Source: Thermoguttaceae bacterium (GTDB lineage Bacteria; Planctomycetota; Planctomycetia; Pirellulales; Thermoguttaceae). Taken from it: a stretch of DNA of 64,000 bases. The notes beneath the pieces are model-generated. The model did not search any database. It worked only from the letters and a program-made list of their open reading frames with translations, and had not been told where the DNA came from. The first letter of the stretch is position 1. Each line of letters starts with the position of its first letter. The position numbers and the translations under genes were made by a program. The stretch covers positions 30,630 to 94,629 of the forward strand of contig JAFRFG010000015.1 of the NCBI GenBank assembly GCA_017434455.1, written 5' to 3'. Below are positions 35,075 through 43,358 of the stretch, piece by piece.

Positions 35075-37531
35075 TCACTTAACCGGGCGCGGCAAGAGTT
35101 CCCCTTCCTGGCGCTCGCAGGGAAAGAACCCCTTGCCTCCCCACTCGCCGAAGAGCTGATCGTTCTTCACCTCGGGGGCGCGGTACCAGCGGCCGTGGAG
35201 CCAATCGGCGAGCATATCGACCTCTTCGGCCGACATGAGGCGATCCCCCTGTTTCGGGCAGTAGGCGGGCATCCGGTCGTTCTTCGCCCCGTAGTACTCC
35301 GGGGCGGTCGGGTCGGAAATAATGCCGACCAGCCACGGCTTCGACATATACCCGCGCAGATCGCAGGCGTGATCGGAGCTGCTCCCGTAGAAGGAGTGGC
35401 ACTCGGTGCAGCGCAGGAACGTCATGTCGGAGACGGCCGTCTCGGCGAGCCCTTCCCACTTGTCGCCGTTTTGCGCGCGGGGGGCGTCCAGCTGCGACTC
35501 TTGATAGAGGACCTGCTCGACACCGGCGACGCAGGCCAGGACCCCTTCGCGCAGCTGATCGATGTACTGCGTTTCGTCGGCGGGAATCGGTTCATCCTCG
35601 CCGCAGAGTTTCGCCAGATAGACATCGGTCAGGAAGGTATCGATATCGTCGTCGGTGATCGACTCGATATTGTCCTCATCGGTCAGAAGCTCGGCGTACT
35701 GCTCATCGTCCACCATCCCGATCAGAACATTCTTCAGGGCATCGGCGACCGGCCGCGGGAGTTTGGGATCGAGCGCGGCCATCACCGCCGGATCGTCGAA
35801 CTTCTCGGCGATCTTCTCTTTGAGCAGATCGAGGTACTCGCCCGAGGCGACCTTCTCATTGGCGTCGTCGTCCTCGACCAGCTCGGTGAGGGACTCTTCC
35901 AGGATATCAAACGCCGGCGAGGCGTCGGGAGCGATCAGCTGACCGATCAGACCGTCGGAGGTATTGAGCATCAAGCTGCCGTCGTCCATCCGGACGCCGC
36001 CGAAGACGCGCCCCTTGAGGTAGGTGATCATCGAGCCGTTCTTGGCGAAACTGGTGGTCTTCCCGAAGAAGTCGTCGGTCACCAGGCGATCGGCGTCGCA
36101 GAAGCCGCCGATCCACTGCGGCGAGATCGCCTTGTAGAGGTTCGGCGCGCTCGGGTCGGCGCATTCGATCGGGGTGAAGTCGGCGTCGGGCCCAATCGAG
36201 CCGAACGGCGCGAAGTTATGGCAGCTGGCGCAGTGCTGCGAGAAGAGCTTCGGCCCCTGGACAAACGGGTCTTTCTTGAGCAGCGACAGCGCGCCGGTGG
36301 TCGGGATGCCGTCGGGGGCAGCGCACAGCTCGACCGAACGCTTGGCGAGCGTATCGGCCTGGGCGACGCTGGCCAGGAACGTCGGGGCGTGGTCGGGGTT
36401 TTTGTAGTCGTCCCAGTACGACAGGTAGGTGAACCAGCAGGTGACACCGAACAGCGCCACCGTGATGAGGACAATCAGGAAGTGGAACCCCGGTACGCGC
36501 GCCAGGATCGGTATCGCCAGGAAGAAGGCGACCAAAATCCCCGAGACCCCGAAGATGGCGTAGACCATACCGATCTTCGAGAAGATCGGCAGCCGGGTCA
36601 TGTGGTACAAAGCGCGGAACGACCACTCCGGGCGGGCCGCGTCGAAGGAGCTGCCCGGATCGGCCGGGGAACTGAGGTCGGCCCCCAGATACGACTCGGC
36701 CGGAAGGGTGGCGTCGCGCGAGGCGACCTGGCTGGGAGTGAGCGAGTGCTGGAAGACCAGCACCAAAATGATCGCCATGGTCACAACGCAGGCAAGACCG
36801 GCCCAGAGGACATCCCAGTTCCAGAAAGATTTGCGTTCGACCGCGGCGCACGCCAGCCCGCAGGGGTGCTTGCAATCCTTTTCATGCGACAGGGGGCGCG
36901 ATTTGAGGTCGAACCACTTCCACAGAAGGAGCATCACGAAACCGCCGCCGCCGAAGACCGCCACGTGGAGGACGATGAATCGGGTGAGGGTGAGGGTGCC
37001 GAACTGCGGATCGGGACCGCCGACCACCAGCTGGTAGAGCGGCAGGCCGATTTTCGGGAGCAGCTGCAGGAACGAGACGCGGGTGATCGTCGCGAAGTAG
37101 CCGGACAGCGACCACATCAGAAGGTCGCCGGTCAGGCAGCTGCACAGCGCCATGAGGAACATCACCACCGCGGCCCAGTAGACAAACTCACGCGGACGGC
37201 GGTAGGCGCCGTGGATAATCAGCAAGAAGACGTAGAGGAAGAGCATCGCCACCAGAACCTGAGCGGAATAGTGGTGGATGCCGCGGACCAGCCAGCCGTA
37301 CGGAAGCTGGTACTGAATATAATAGACACTCTCCCAGGCCGTCTGGCCGCTCGGGGCGTAGAAGGCCCAGAGGAACAGACCGGTGATTCCCTGAAGAATA
37401 AACGCGAAGATGATCGCGACCGGGAGGAAGCGGCACATACACCAGTGCGCCGGAACGGTGTAATGGGCCACTTTTCCCAAACCCGTGACCAGCCCAGTTC
37501 GCTCATCGAGCCAGCGGAGAAAACCTTGCAT
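35075..37531 (-). CDS. Cytochrome b fused to a di-heme cytochrome c, missing the heme bH ligands
   Basis: 818 residues, the quinol-oxidising subunit of a Rieske/cytochrome b complex. Residues 1-375 are cytochrome b with about eight membrane helices. His86 in GWLVRGIHHYSAQ and His189 in FIVLHVAVF match the heme bL ligands. The residues 14 after His86 and 14-15 after His189, which should be His for heme bH, are Tyr100 and Leu203/Trp204. The quinol-site PEWY motif is PEWS (301-304). Two c-type heme sites follow, CASCH (434-438) and CTECH (708-712), separated by an acidic stretch of about 170 residues. Fused cytochrome b/c is known in planctomycetes; the ligand loss is not something I know of. 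The Rieske gene precedes it on the same strand. Confidence 0.9.
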   Translation of the reverse strand: MQGFLRWLDERTGLVTGLGKVAHYTVPAHWCMCRFLPVAIIFAFILQGITGLFLWAFYAPSGQTAWESVYYIQYQLPYGWLVRGIHHYSAQVLVAMLFLYVFLLIIHGAYRRPREFVYWAAVVMFLMALCSCLTGDLLMWSLSGYFATITRVSFLQLLPKIGLPLYQLVVGGPDPQFGTLTLTRFIVLHVAVFGGGGFVMLLLWKWFDLKSRPLSHEKDCKHPCGLACAAVERKSFWNWDVLWAGLACVVTMAIILVLVFQHSLTPSQVASRDATLPAESYLGADLSSPADPGSSFDAARPEWSFRALYHMTRLPIFSKIGMVYAIFGVSGILVAFFLAIPILARVPGFHFLIVLITVALFGVTCWFTYLSYWDDYKNPDHAPTFLASVAQADTLAKRSVELCAAPDGIPTTGALSLLKKDPFVQGPKLFSQHCASCHNFAPFGSIGPDADFTPIECADPSAPNLYKAISPQWIGGFCDADRLVTDDFFGKTTSFAKNGSMITYLKGRVFGGVRMDDGSLMLNTSDGLIGQLIAPDASPAFDILEESLTELVEDDDANEKVASGEYLDLLKEKIAEKFDDPAVMAALDPKLPRPVADALKNVLIGMVDDEQYAELLTDEDNIESITDDDIDTFLTDVYLAKLCGEDEPIPADETQYIDQLREGVLACVAGVEQVLYQESQLDAPRAQNGDKWEGLAETAVSDMTFLRCTECHSFYGSSSDHACDLRGYMSKPWLVGIISDPTAPEYYGAKNDRMPAYCPKQGDRLMSAEEVDMLADWLHGRWYRAPEVKNDQLFGEWGGKGFFPCERQEGELLPRPVK

Positions 37532-37620
37532 ATTTCTATCCTGAATATCTTTTTTCGTCTAAAGGAGTTATTTTTATCGTTCACGCCGCAAGGGACCGGA
37601 TACTCCAGGCCCCGCCGTCG

Positions 37621-38205
37621 TCAGACCGGAGATTTGTCGGCGCAGCCGAGCTGGAAATTCTGGAACTTGACGAAGACGCGGCCGTCCTCGTCGACCCGGG
37701 CCTCGAGCGAATCGAGATCGCGCGCCGACTTGCTGGTGTCCGGATCGATGCGCTGACCGGACAGCGAGAACATATCGCCGTGGCAGGGGCAGTAGAACAT
37801 CGTCTCGACCTGGCCGGTCTTCGGGTTCTTCTGCTGGTCAACCTTCACGCGGCAGCCGGCGTGCGGGCAGACGGTCTGGAACGCCTCCACGCCGACCGAA
37901 CCGTCCTCGTTGGTCACCTTGCGAAGGAAGACGTTGCCGATCGTCTGGTTCGGGGCCGAGACCCACGCGTCGTGGATCGTGTCGACCACGGCGTACGACC
38001 GGGGGGTCGCGTCTAAGTTGTCAATCGTCGTGAGCTGATACTCCTTGCCCGACAGCCCCTCTTGCTGGAGGGGGTAAAGCGCCATGCGGGCCCCGCCGTA
38101 GATCGGCAGCGCCACCGCCGCGGCGCCGGCGCCGGCGGCGACGACGGTTCGGCAGAAACTCCGCCGGGTTTCGTTGCTGTTCGTGATTTCTTTGCCTGAA
38201 CTCAT
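37621..38205 (-). CDS. Rieske iron-sulfur protein
   Basis: 194 residues. A Tat-type signal anchor (TRRSFCRTVVAAGAGAAAVALPIYGGA) holds it in the membrane. The [2Fe-2S] motifs are CPHAGC (Cys113, His115, Cys118) and CPCHGD (Cys139, Cys141, His142), including the disulfide cysteines; the last residue is Asp where Ser is usual, which in other Rieske proteins affects potential. It passes one electron from quinol to cytochrome c. It lies 89 bases before the cytochrome b/c gene in the same orientation and has AAGGAG upstream of its ATG, so it is probably the first gene of the operon. Confidence 0.95.
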   Translation of the reverse strand: MSSGKEITNSNETRRSFCRTVVAAGAGAAAVALPIYGGARMALYPLQQEGLSGKEYQLTTIDNLDATPRSYAVVDTIHDAWVSAPNQTIGNVFLRKVTNEDGSVGVEAFQTVCPHAGCRVKVDQQKNPKTGQVETMFYCPCHGDMFSLSGQRIDPDTSKSARDLDSLEARVDEDGRVFVKFQNFQLGCADKSPV

Positions 38206-38444
38206 CTTCGATACTGCTCCTTAGAACAAAGGGAAACGCGTTTTACTCGATGATTTATTGTTTGCTTGTTAAACGTTATTATCCGCTTGTCGGATTTTAT
38301 TTATCTGTTTTGGTCCGCCGCCTTTTATTTACCCTATTTTAGCGCCGCCGGGGGGTTCTGATAAGGGTAAGGAGACGAATCCGCCGCTGATTCGGCCGCC
38401 CGTTCAAGTTCTATCATTTTCTGTTTCCCCATCGGCCCCCTGCG

Positions 38445-40475
38445 TCAATCGATCGGGAACAGATCCGAGCCCCGGCCGGCCTTCCTGAGCTGGTAGATCG
38501 GCATGTGCCGGTAGTAGACCTCCAGCGTCATGCAGTACAGCGACGTGACGTAAAGGCGGCCGCCGGCGGAGGAATACCCGATTCCCGAATCGCTGATCGA
38601 GGTCGAGACGGGGAGATCCCAGCTGCCGGCCCTCTCCCCGTCGGTCGCCTGCCGCCGGATCAGCTCGTCGCGGACCTGGTTGTTCCAGGTCGTCCACTTC
38701 GGGCCGCCGATATGGTGAAACAGCTGCGTCGCGTAGTAGATGAGGTAGGGATTATCGTATTTGGGAACCTCCGCGATGATGGCGTCGGTCCCCTTCGCCA
38801 AAACCCGGTTATCGACCCCCCAGTCGAGGAACAGACGGCACAGAAGCCCGATCGCGGTGGTGGCGTCGGTCCCGGTCCCCGGGTCGGTGTACCCGTATCG
38901 GGTCCCCCCGTCGTAAGCGACCTTGCCGGCCAAAAAGGCGCGCGCCTTGGCCATGACCTCGGGCGGGACATTGATTCCGCCGTACTCGGCGCTTTTAAGG
39001 GCCATAAGCTGCCAGCCGACCACCGAGGTGTCTCCCGGCTGCTGCGGCTGGTACCGCCAGCCCCCCTCGTTGGGGTCTTGAGCGAACACGATGAACGCGA
39101 CCGCCTCTTTGGCGGCCTGACGCAGCTGGCTGTATTTCTTCTTCTCGTCGTCGCGGGCCATCGCGCACGCCTCACACAGGGCGATCGTCGCCAGGCCGTG
39201 GGAGTACATCGTCCCCCCCTCGTCACGCATATCGAACCCTTGGGGCGTCCGCTGCCCGTTGGCCAAAAGGAAATCAATCCCCTTGGCGACCAAATCGGCG
39301 TACTTCCCATGGGTCGGGGTGTTCCCCGCGCCGAGGAACGGCAAAAGAGCCAGCGAGGTGGCCGCCATCGGGGCTTTCGTCCTCGAACCGCCGCCTCCGC
39401 ACTGACAGGTCAGTCCCTCGTCGTGCTGAATCGACCAGCTTCCGTCGGGCCGCTGGTGGCGCGCCAGCCAGACCAGCGCGTTTTGAACCGCCTTTTCGCT
39501 GGCGTCGTTGCCGCCGCCGGATTTCAAAAGGCGCGCCTTCCCCTCCATGCGTCCGGCCAGACCGGTCAGCGACGAGGCGGCGCTGACCGGCTCGACCAGC
39601 TCGGCCGCCTGCTCGGTGTCAAAAGTCAGGTCGTCGGTCAGGGGAACATCTTCCATCGGCTGGATATCGACGGAGGTGGCGATCGGCGTTTCGACCGTCG
39701 GTTCCTCGAACGTATCGATAGAGAAGTCGGCGATATCGAGGTCGTCGGCGTCGAGATCGTCCATATCGACCCCGACCTCGTCGCTCGGCTGGGCAATGAT
39801 CTCGAGCCGGTCGGAATGCTTGGTCCCGAAGACGTGCATCCCCAGGAAGATCATAATCAGCACGTGCAGACCGATGCTCAGCAGCCATATCGGCAGCGTC
39901 CTGAGCCGGTCGGCCAGGTCGCGTTCCCGTTCATGGAAGATCGCCTCGACCGCCATTTCGGTGTCGGGGTCGGCGTCGGCGAGCTGATCGGCCGCGGCGG
40001 CCTGAAGCTCTTCCTGCTCCCGGCGAACCTTCTCGCGAAAACGCGAGGCGGCCCGGCGATTGAGCTCCTCGCGCCGAGGATCGGCGGCGGCCTTCGCCGG
40101 GGCGTTCAAAACGTCGGCGGAGCTGTCGGCGGCACTGTCATCGGCGACGCTGTTGTCGGCGACGCTGTTGTCGGCAATGCCGTCAGCGGTGTAATTACTA
40201 TCGTCGTCGGAATCGTCGATATCGGCAAACGGTACCGCCTCTTTCCCGAATTCGTCGTCGAGAAGAGGGTCCCGTCCGGCGGGGCTGTCGGCGGCTGGGT
40301 TATCGCCGGCGTCATCGGCGACATTATTGTCGTCGGCCGGATCGTCGTCGATGTTGGCAAACGGAATCGCCTCTTTCCCAAATTCGTCGTCGAGAAGAGG
40401 ATCCCGGTCGGAGGGGTTTTCGGGATCGGGGGGGGAACCGGAGGGATCGAAAGGATTGTCTGTCACATCTCTCAT
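38445..40475 (-). CDS. Membrane-anchored prenyltransferase/squalene-oxidase-repeat protein
   Basis: 676 residues. The N-terminal 170 residues are acidic and contain a near-perfect duplication, RDPLLDDEFGKEA(I/V)PFA(N/D)IDD, about 45 residues apart. A membrane helix (LPIWLLSIGLHVLIMIFLGMHVF) follows near residue 175. After an acidic linker, the last 350 residues are an alpha-alpha toroid of squalene-oxidase repeats: WLARHQRPDGSWSIQ, GIDFLLANGQRTPQGFD, FIVFAQDPNEGGWRYQPQQPGDTS. These domains in planctomycetes have no proven enzymatic role. A good promoter is at 40646-40674. The ATG at 40475 has no evident Shine-Dalgarno site. Confidence 0.82.
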   Translation of the reverse strand: MRDVTDNPFDPSGSPPDPENPSDRDPLLDDEFGKEAIPFANIDDDPADDNNVADDAGDNPAADSPAGRDPLLDDEFGKEAVPFADIDDSDDDSNYTADGIADNSVADNSVADDSAADSSADVLNAPAKAAADPRREELNRRAASRFREKVRREQEELQAAAADQLADADPDTEMAVEAIFHERERDLADRLRTLPIWLLSIGLHVLIMIFLGMHVFGTKHSDRLEIIAQPSDEVGVDMDDLDADDLDIADFSIDTFEEPTVETPIATSVDIQPMEDVPLTDDLTFDTEQAAELVEPVSAASSLTGLAGRMEGKARLLKSGGGNDASEKAVQNALVWLARHQRPDGSWSIQHDEGLTCQCGGGGSRTKAPMAATSLALLPFLGAGNTPTHGKYADLVAKGIDFLLANGQRTPQGFDMRDEGGTMYSHGLATIALCEACAMARDDEKKKYSQLRQAAKEAVAFIVFAQDPNEGGWRYQPQQPGDTSVVGWQLMALKSAEYGGINVPPEVMAKARAFLAGKVAYDGGTRYGYTDPGTGTDATTAIGLLCRLFLDWGVDNRVLAKGTDAIIAEVPKYDNPYLIYYATQLFHHIGGPKWTTWNNQVRDELIRRQATDGERAGSWDLPVSTSISDSGIGYSSAGGRLYVTSLYCMTLEVYYRHMPIYQLRKAGRGSDLFPID

Positions 40476-40645
40476 GGCGGGTACACTCTGCGGCAGGAAA
40501 AAACGACGATCCTTCTGCGGCGCGGCGCGCGCCTCTTCGCGAGCCCCTCTTGGGCGGCGGGCGGGGGGAAGAACGGCGGTAAAAAACAACCCGTCGGCGC
40601 GGGCGTCACCTTGCGTATCCCCCCCTTTTTATACTCTACCTCCCA

Positions 40646-40674
40646 ATTATAATTTCGGCGTCGATTTTTGACAA
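40646..40674 (-). promoter_or_regulatory. Promoter of the squalene-oxidase-repeat gene
   Basis: Minus strand: TTGTCA (40674-40669), 17-bp spacer, TATAAT (40651-40646), giving a leader of about 165 nt. On the plus strand the same bases give TTGACA without a -10 at the proper distance. Confidence 0.8.
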
Positions 40675-40733
40675 GCATTTGAGTATGAAGGGCGACCCTT
40701 CCCACTACATAAAATCTAAGGCAGGAAAATCAA

Positions 40734-40901
40734 ATGGCTGGAAGAAGCAAGAAAAAGGCCGAAACGGTCTACCTGGTCTGCGAAGAGACCGGTGATTACA
40801 ACTACATCGTCCGCCGCAAGCCGGGCGGCGAGAAGCTTCGTCTCATGAAGTACTCCCCGCGGCTTCGCAAGCACACGATGCACGTCGAGAAGAAAAAGTA
40901 A
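40734..40901 (+). CDS. rpmG: 50S ribosomal protein L33
   Basis: 55 codons, MAGRSKKKAETVYLVCEETG... ending HTMHVEKKK. L33 sits near the ribosomal E site. The core YLVCEETGDYNYIVRRK and the ending RKHTMHVEKKK are conserved, but only one cysteine is present, so this is a zinc-free (C-minus) form. AGGAAAATCAA lies before the ATG. A terminator follows 12 bases after the stop. Confidence 0.93.
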   Translation: MAGRSKKKAETVYLVCEETGDYNYIVRRKPGGEKLRLMKYSPRLRKHTMHVEKKK

Positions 40902-40913
40902 GTTTGTTTCCGA

Positions 40914-40952
40914 TCCTTCGGCGAAAGATTCTTTCGCCGAAGGAGTGTTTTT
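40914..40952 (+). terminator. Rho-independent terminator after rpmG
   Basis: 14-bp perfect stem (40914-40927 with 40931-40944), 3-nt loop, then GTGTTTTT. Confidence 0.88.
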
Positions 40953-41143
40953 GGGGGTTGCCGCTCACCGGTGCGCGACCGCGCGCCGGTAAGCGGCCGC
41001 GGCTGTGTTGTATTGTCGCAAACAACGGCTCTGGGGCGCCGCTCACCGGCGCGCGGCCCCAAGGGCGCCGAAACGTGGGATATCGAACTTTTCTCCACAT
41101 GAGGGGCGCGGGACATTAGCTTCTGCCGCCCCTTGTTTTTTTT
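40953..41143 (+). other. Structured intergenic segment, candidate small RNA
   Basis: No coding sequence. It holds a hairpin GCCGCTCACCGG / CCGGTAAGCGGC (40960-40997), a second copy of the motif GCCGCTCACCGG(C/T)GCGCG at 41038-41055, and a second terminator at its end. Two terminators 190 bases apart suggest either a separate short transcript or a read-through backup. Confidence 0.35.
41102..41143 (+). terminator. Second terminator-like hairpin before recJ
   Basis: AGGGGCG (41102-41108) pairs with CGCCCCT (41127-41133), 18-nt loop, followed by TG and eight T. Confidence 0.6.
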
Positions 41144-41273
41144 GGCCTCGGCAGTTATCCTATACGTATATACTGGCGTAAGTTTTTTCTTTCGCGCGCG
41201 GGCCTAAACACCCCGAGATCGTTCAATAATTTAAAGTCGTAATCGCAAGTCGTTTCAACTTCAGGGGAAAGTA

Positions 41274-43358
41274 ATGCCGGACGGTTCCCGCCAAGAGGAA
41301 AAAAATTGGGCCGCTCGCCCATTTGACGCCCAGCGCGTGGAACGCCTGATCCAACAAACCGCGCCCCTGGGGCCGCGCCTGTCTCCTCTGCTGGCCCAGC
41401 TGTTCCTCGGCCGGGGAATCACCGATCCCAAAGATGTCGCCGCGGCGCTTTCCGCGCCGAATCTCTCTACCGGGCTGCGTCCTCCGGAGCAGCTGCCGGG
41501 GTGTGTCGAGGCCGCCGAAAAGATTCTCGCCGCCATCCGCGCCGAAAAGCGGATCGCCGTCTACGGCGACTACGACGTCGACGGCATGACCGCCACCGCC
41601 ATTTTGGTCGAGGCGATCACCCTGGCCGGCGGCAGCGCCAAGTACTACGTTCCCAACCGTCTGGACGAAGGGTATGGCCTCAACTGTGACGCGCTCGACC
41701 GCCTCAGCCATGAGGGGATCGGGATGGTCATCACGGTCGACTGCGGCATCTCCTCGCTGAAAGAGGCCCTTCACGCGCGTCAGATCGGTCTGGACCTGGT
41801 CATCACCGACCACCACACCATCCTCACCGACCCCGAGACGGGAAAGCAGATTCTCCCCGACGCGGCGGCCATTACCCACCCGCGGCTGCTTCTCGATGGC
41901 GTCCCCCCCTACCCCTTCCCCGAACTGTGCGGCGCGGTGGTCGCCTTTAAGCTCGCCTGGGCGCTGGAGCGCGCCGCCGAGGGAACCTCCCGCGTCAGCG
42001 CCGAAAAGCGGCGTTTCCTGATCAAGGCGGTCGGTCTGGCCGCGCTCGGGACGGTCGCCGACGTCGTCCCCCTCTGGGACGAAAACCGAACCCTCGTTCG
42101 CTTCGCGCTGGAAAAGAGCTTCGGGGCGGTCTTCCCGAGCGAAAGCAGTGACGCGGCCGAAAGCTACGTCCCGATCGGGCTTTGCGCTTTGGTCGCCGAG
42201 TCGGGAATCGCCTCGCGCGCCCGCAAAAAGATCACCAGTGAGGACATCGGCTTTTCGATCGCCCCGCGGCTCAACGCCGCCGGCCGTGAGGTTCTGTGCG
42301 AGTCGTCCCCCAAGGACGAAATCGACGAGCAGAATTGGAAAGCCGCCAAGGCGCTGTTGGAGCACCCCGACCGCCTGGCGGCCGCCGGCCAGATGGGGCT
42401 GGCCAGTTTGGGGGTGGAGCTTCTGGTCACCCAATCGGCCGAACGGGCCGGCGAATTGGCCCACTTTATCAACAACCTCAACGAGAGCCGCCAAAAGCTG
42501 GAGCGCAAGATCATGCACGAGGCGCTCGAGCAGATCAAGGCCTCGTGGCAGGACGCCCCGGCGTTTGTCCTGGCCAGCGCCTTTTGGCATCCCGGCGTCA
42601 TCGGCATCGTCGCCGGCCGCCTGGCCGAGCAGTTCAATCGCCCCACGGTGATGATTTCGCTTCAGAATCGAGACCCCGGCACGGGGAGCGGCCGAGGGAT
42701 CCCCGATTCGGACTTCAACCTCTACAACGCTTTCGAGGCGTGCAAAGAGCACCTGACCCGCTTCGGCGGCCACGCCGCGGCGGCCGGGCTGGGGATTCGT
42801 TCCGACAAGATCGACGCTTTCCGAAGCGCGTTTTGCGACTACGTCGCCGAGCATTACCACGACACCGGGAGCAAAACGCTCCTTCGCGTCGACGGGGAGT
42901 TCCCGCTGTCGGCCTTCACCAATAAGACCCTTGCCGAAATCGACGCGCTGGCACCGTTCGGCGCCGACAATACCCGTCCGGTTTTCGTCAGCTACGGGGT
43001 CACGCTCAGCGCCCCGGCCCGCCGTGTCGGGGGGAAAAACCGCAAACCGTCCGGCAGCACCTCGGCGGGCAATGCCCCCGATACCGCCGCCGGCGCCAAA
43101 AACACAGAATCCACCGATACCCTCGGCCGTACCTTCCAGGCAAAATTCCGCCAGTGGCGCGATGAGCGCCGGGCGGTCGCCTTCGGCCGCGGTGATTGGG
43201 TCGACGAGATGAACGCGCTTTACGCCGCCAACGCGGCGGCCGCGTTCGATATCGCGTTCCAAGTAGTTTATAACGATTACTTCGGCCAGGTCGAGCTGCG
43301 TCTGCTCGACTGGCGAACCAGTACCTCCACGACGCCCGAGGCCTCCCATGTCAGATGA
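41274..43358 (+). CDS. recJ: Single-stranded-DNA-specific exonuclease RecJ
   Basis: RecJ removes nucleotides 5' to 3' from single-stranded DNA in recombination and repair. 694 residues, somewhat long. DHH-family motifs: DYDVDG (99-104), VDCGIS (about 156-161), TDHH (178-181); the DHHA1 signature GGHAAAAGL is near 500. An insertion near residues 585-615 (GGKNRKPSGSTSAGNAPDTAAGAKN) is low-complexity and explains the extra length. The stop codon overlaps pilT by 11 bases, so the two are co-translated, an unusual pairing of repair and motility-type genes. Confidence 0.95.
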   Translation: MPDGSRQEEKNWAARPFDAQRVERLIQQTAPLGPRLSPLLAQLFLGRGITDPKDVAAALSAPNLSTGLRPPEQLPGCVEAAEKILAAIRAEKRIAVYGDYDVDGMTATAILVEAITLAGGSAKYYVPNRLDEGYGLNCDALDRLSHEGIGMVITVDCGISSLKEALHARQIGLDLVITDHHTILTDPETGKQILPDAAAITHPRLLLDGVPPYPFPELCGAVVAFKLAWALERAAEGTSRVSAEKRRFLIKAVGLAALGTVADVVPLWDENRTLVRFALEKSFGAVFPSESSDAAESYVPIGLCALVAESGIASRARKKITSEDIGFSIAPRLNAAGREVLCESSPKDEIDEQNWKAAKALLEHPDRLAAAGQMGLASLGVELLVTQSAERAGELAHFINNLNESRQKLERKIMHEALEQIKASWQDAPAFVLASAFWHPGVIGIVAGRLAEQFNRPTVMISLQNRDPGTGSGRGIPDSDFNLYNAFEACKEHLTRFGGHAAAAGLGIRSDKIDAFRSAFCDYVAEHYHDTGSKTLLRVDGEFPLSAFTNKTLAEIDALAPFGADNTRPVFVSYGVTLSAPARRVGGKNRKPSGSTSAGNAPDTAAGAKNTESTDTLGRTFQAKFRQWRDERRAVAFGRGDWVDEMNALYAANAAAAFDIAFQVVYNDYFGQVELRLLDWRTSTSTTPEASHVR

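Noticed and set aside
35060..37756. A plus-strand open frame of about 900 codons opposite the cytochrome b/c gene
   Set aside because: It is antisense to a gene with unmistakable heme and membrane motifs; long antisense frames are common at this GC and this one has biased, charge-rich composition and no family.
38505..40652. A plus-strand frame of about 715 codons opposite the squalene-oxidase-repeat gene
   Set aside because: Shadow of the real gene; no domain, no ribosome site, no promoter.
40953..41143. tRNA or 4.5S/6S RNA between rpmG and recJ
   Set aside because: No cloverleaf, no SRP or 6S core motif; left as an unclassified structured segment.
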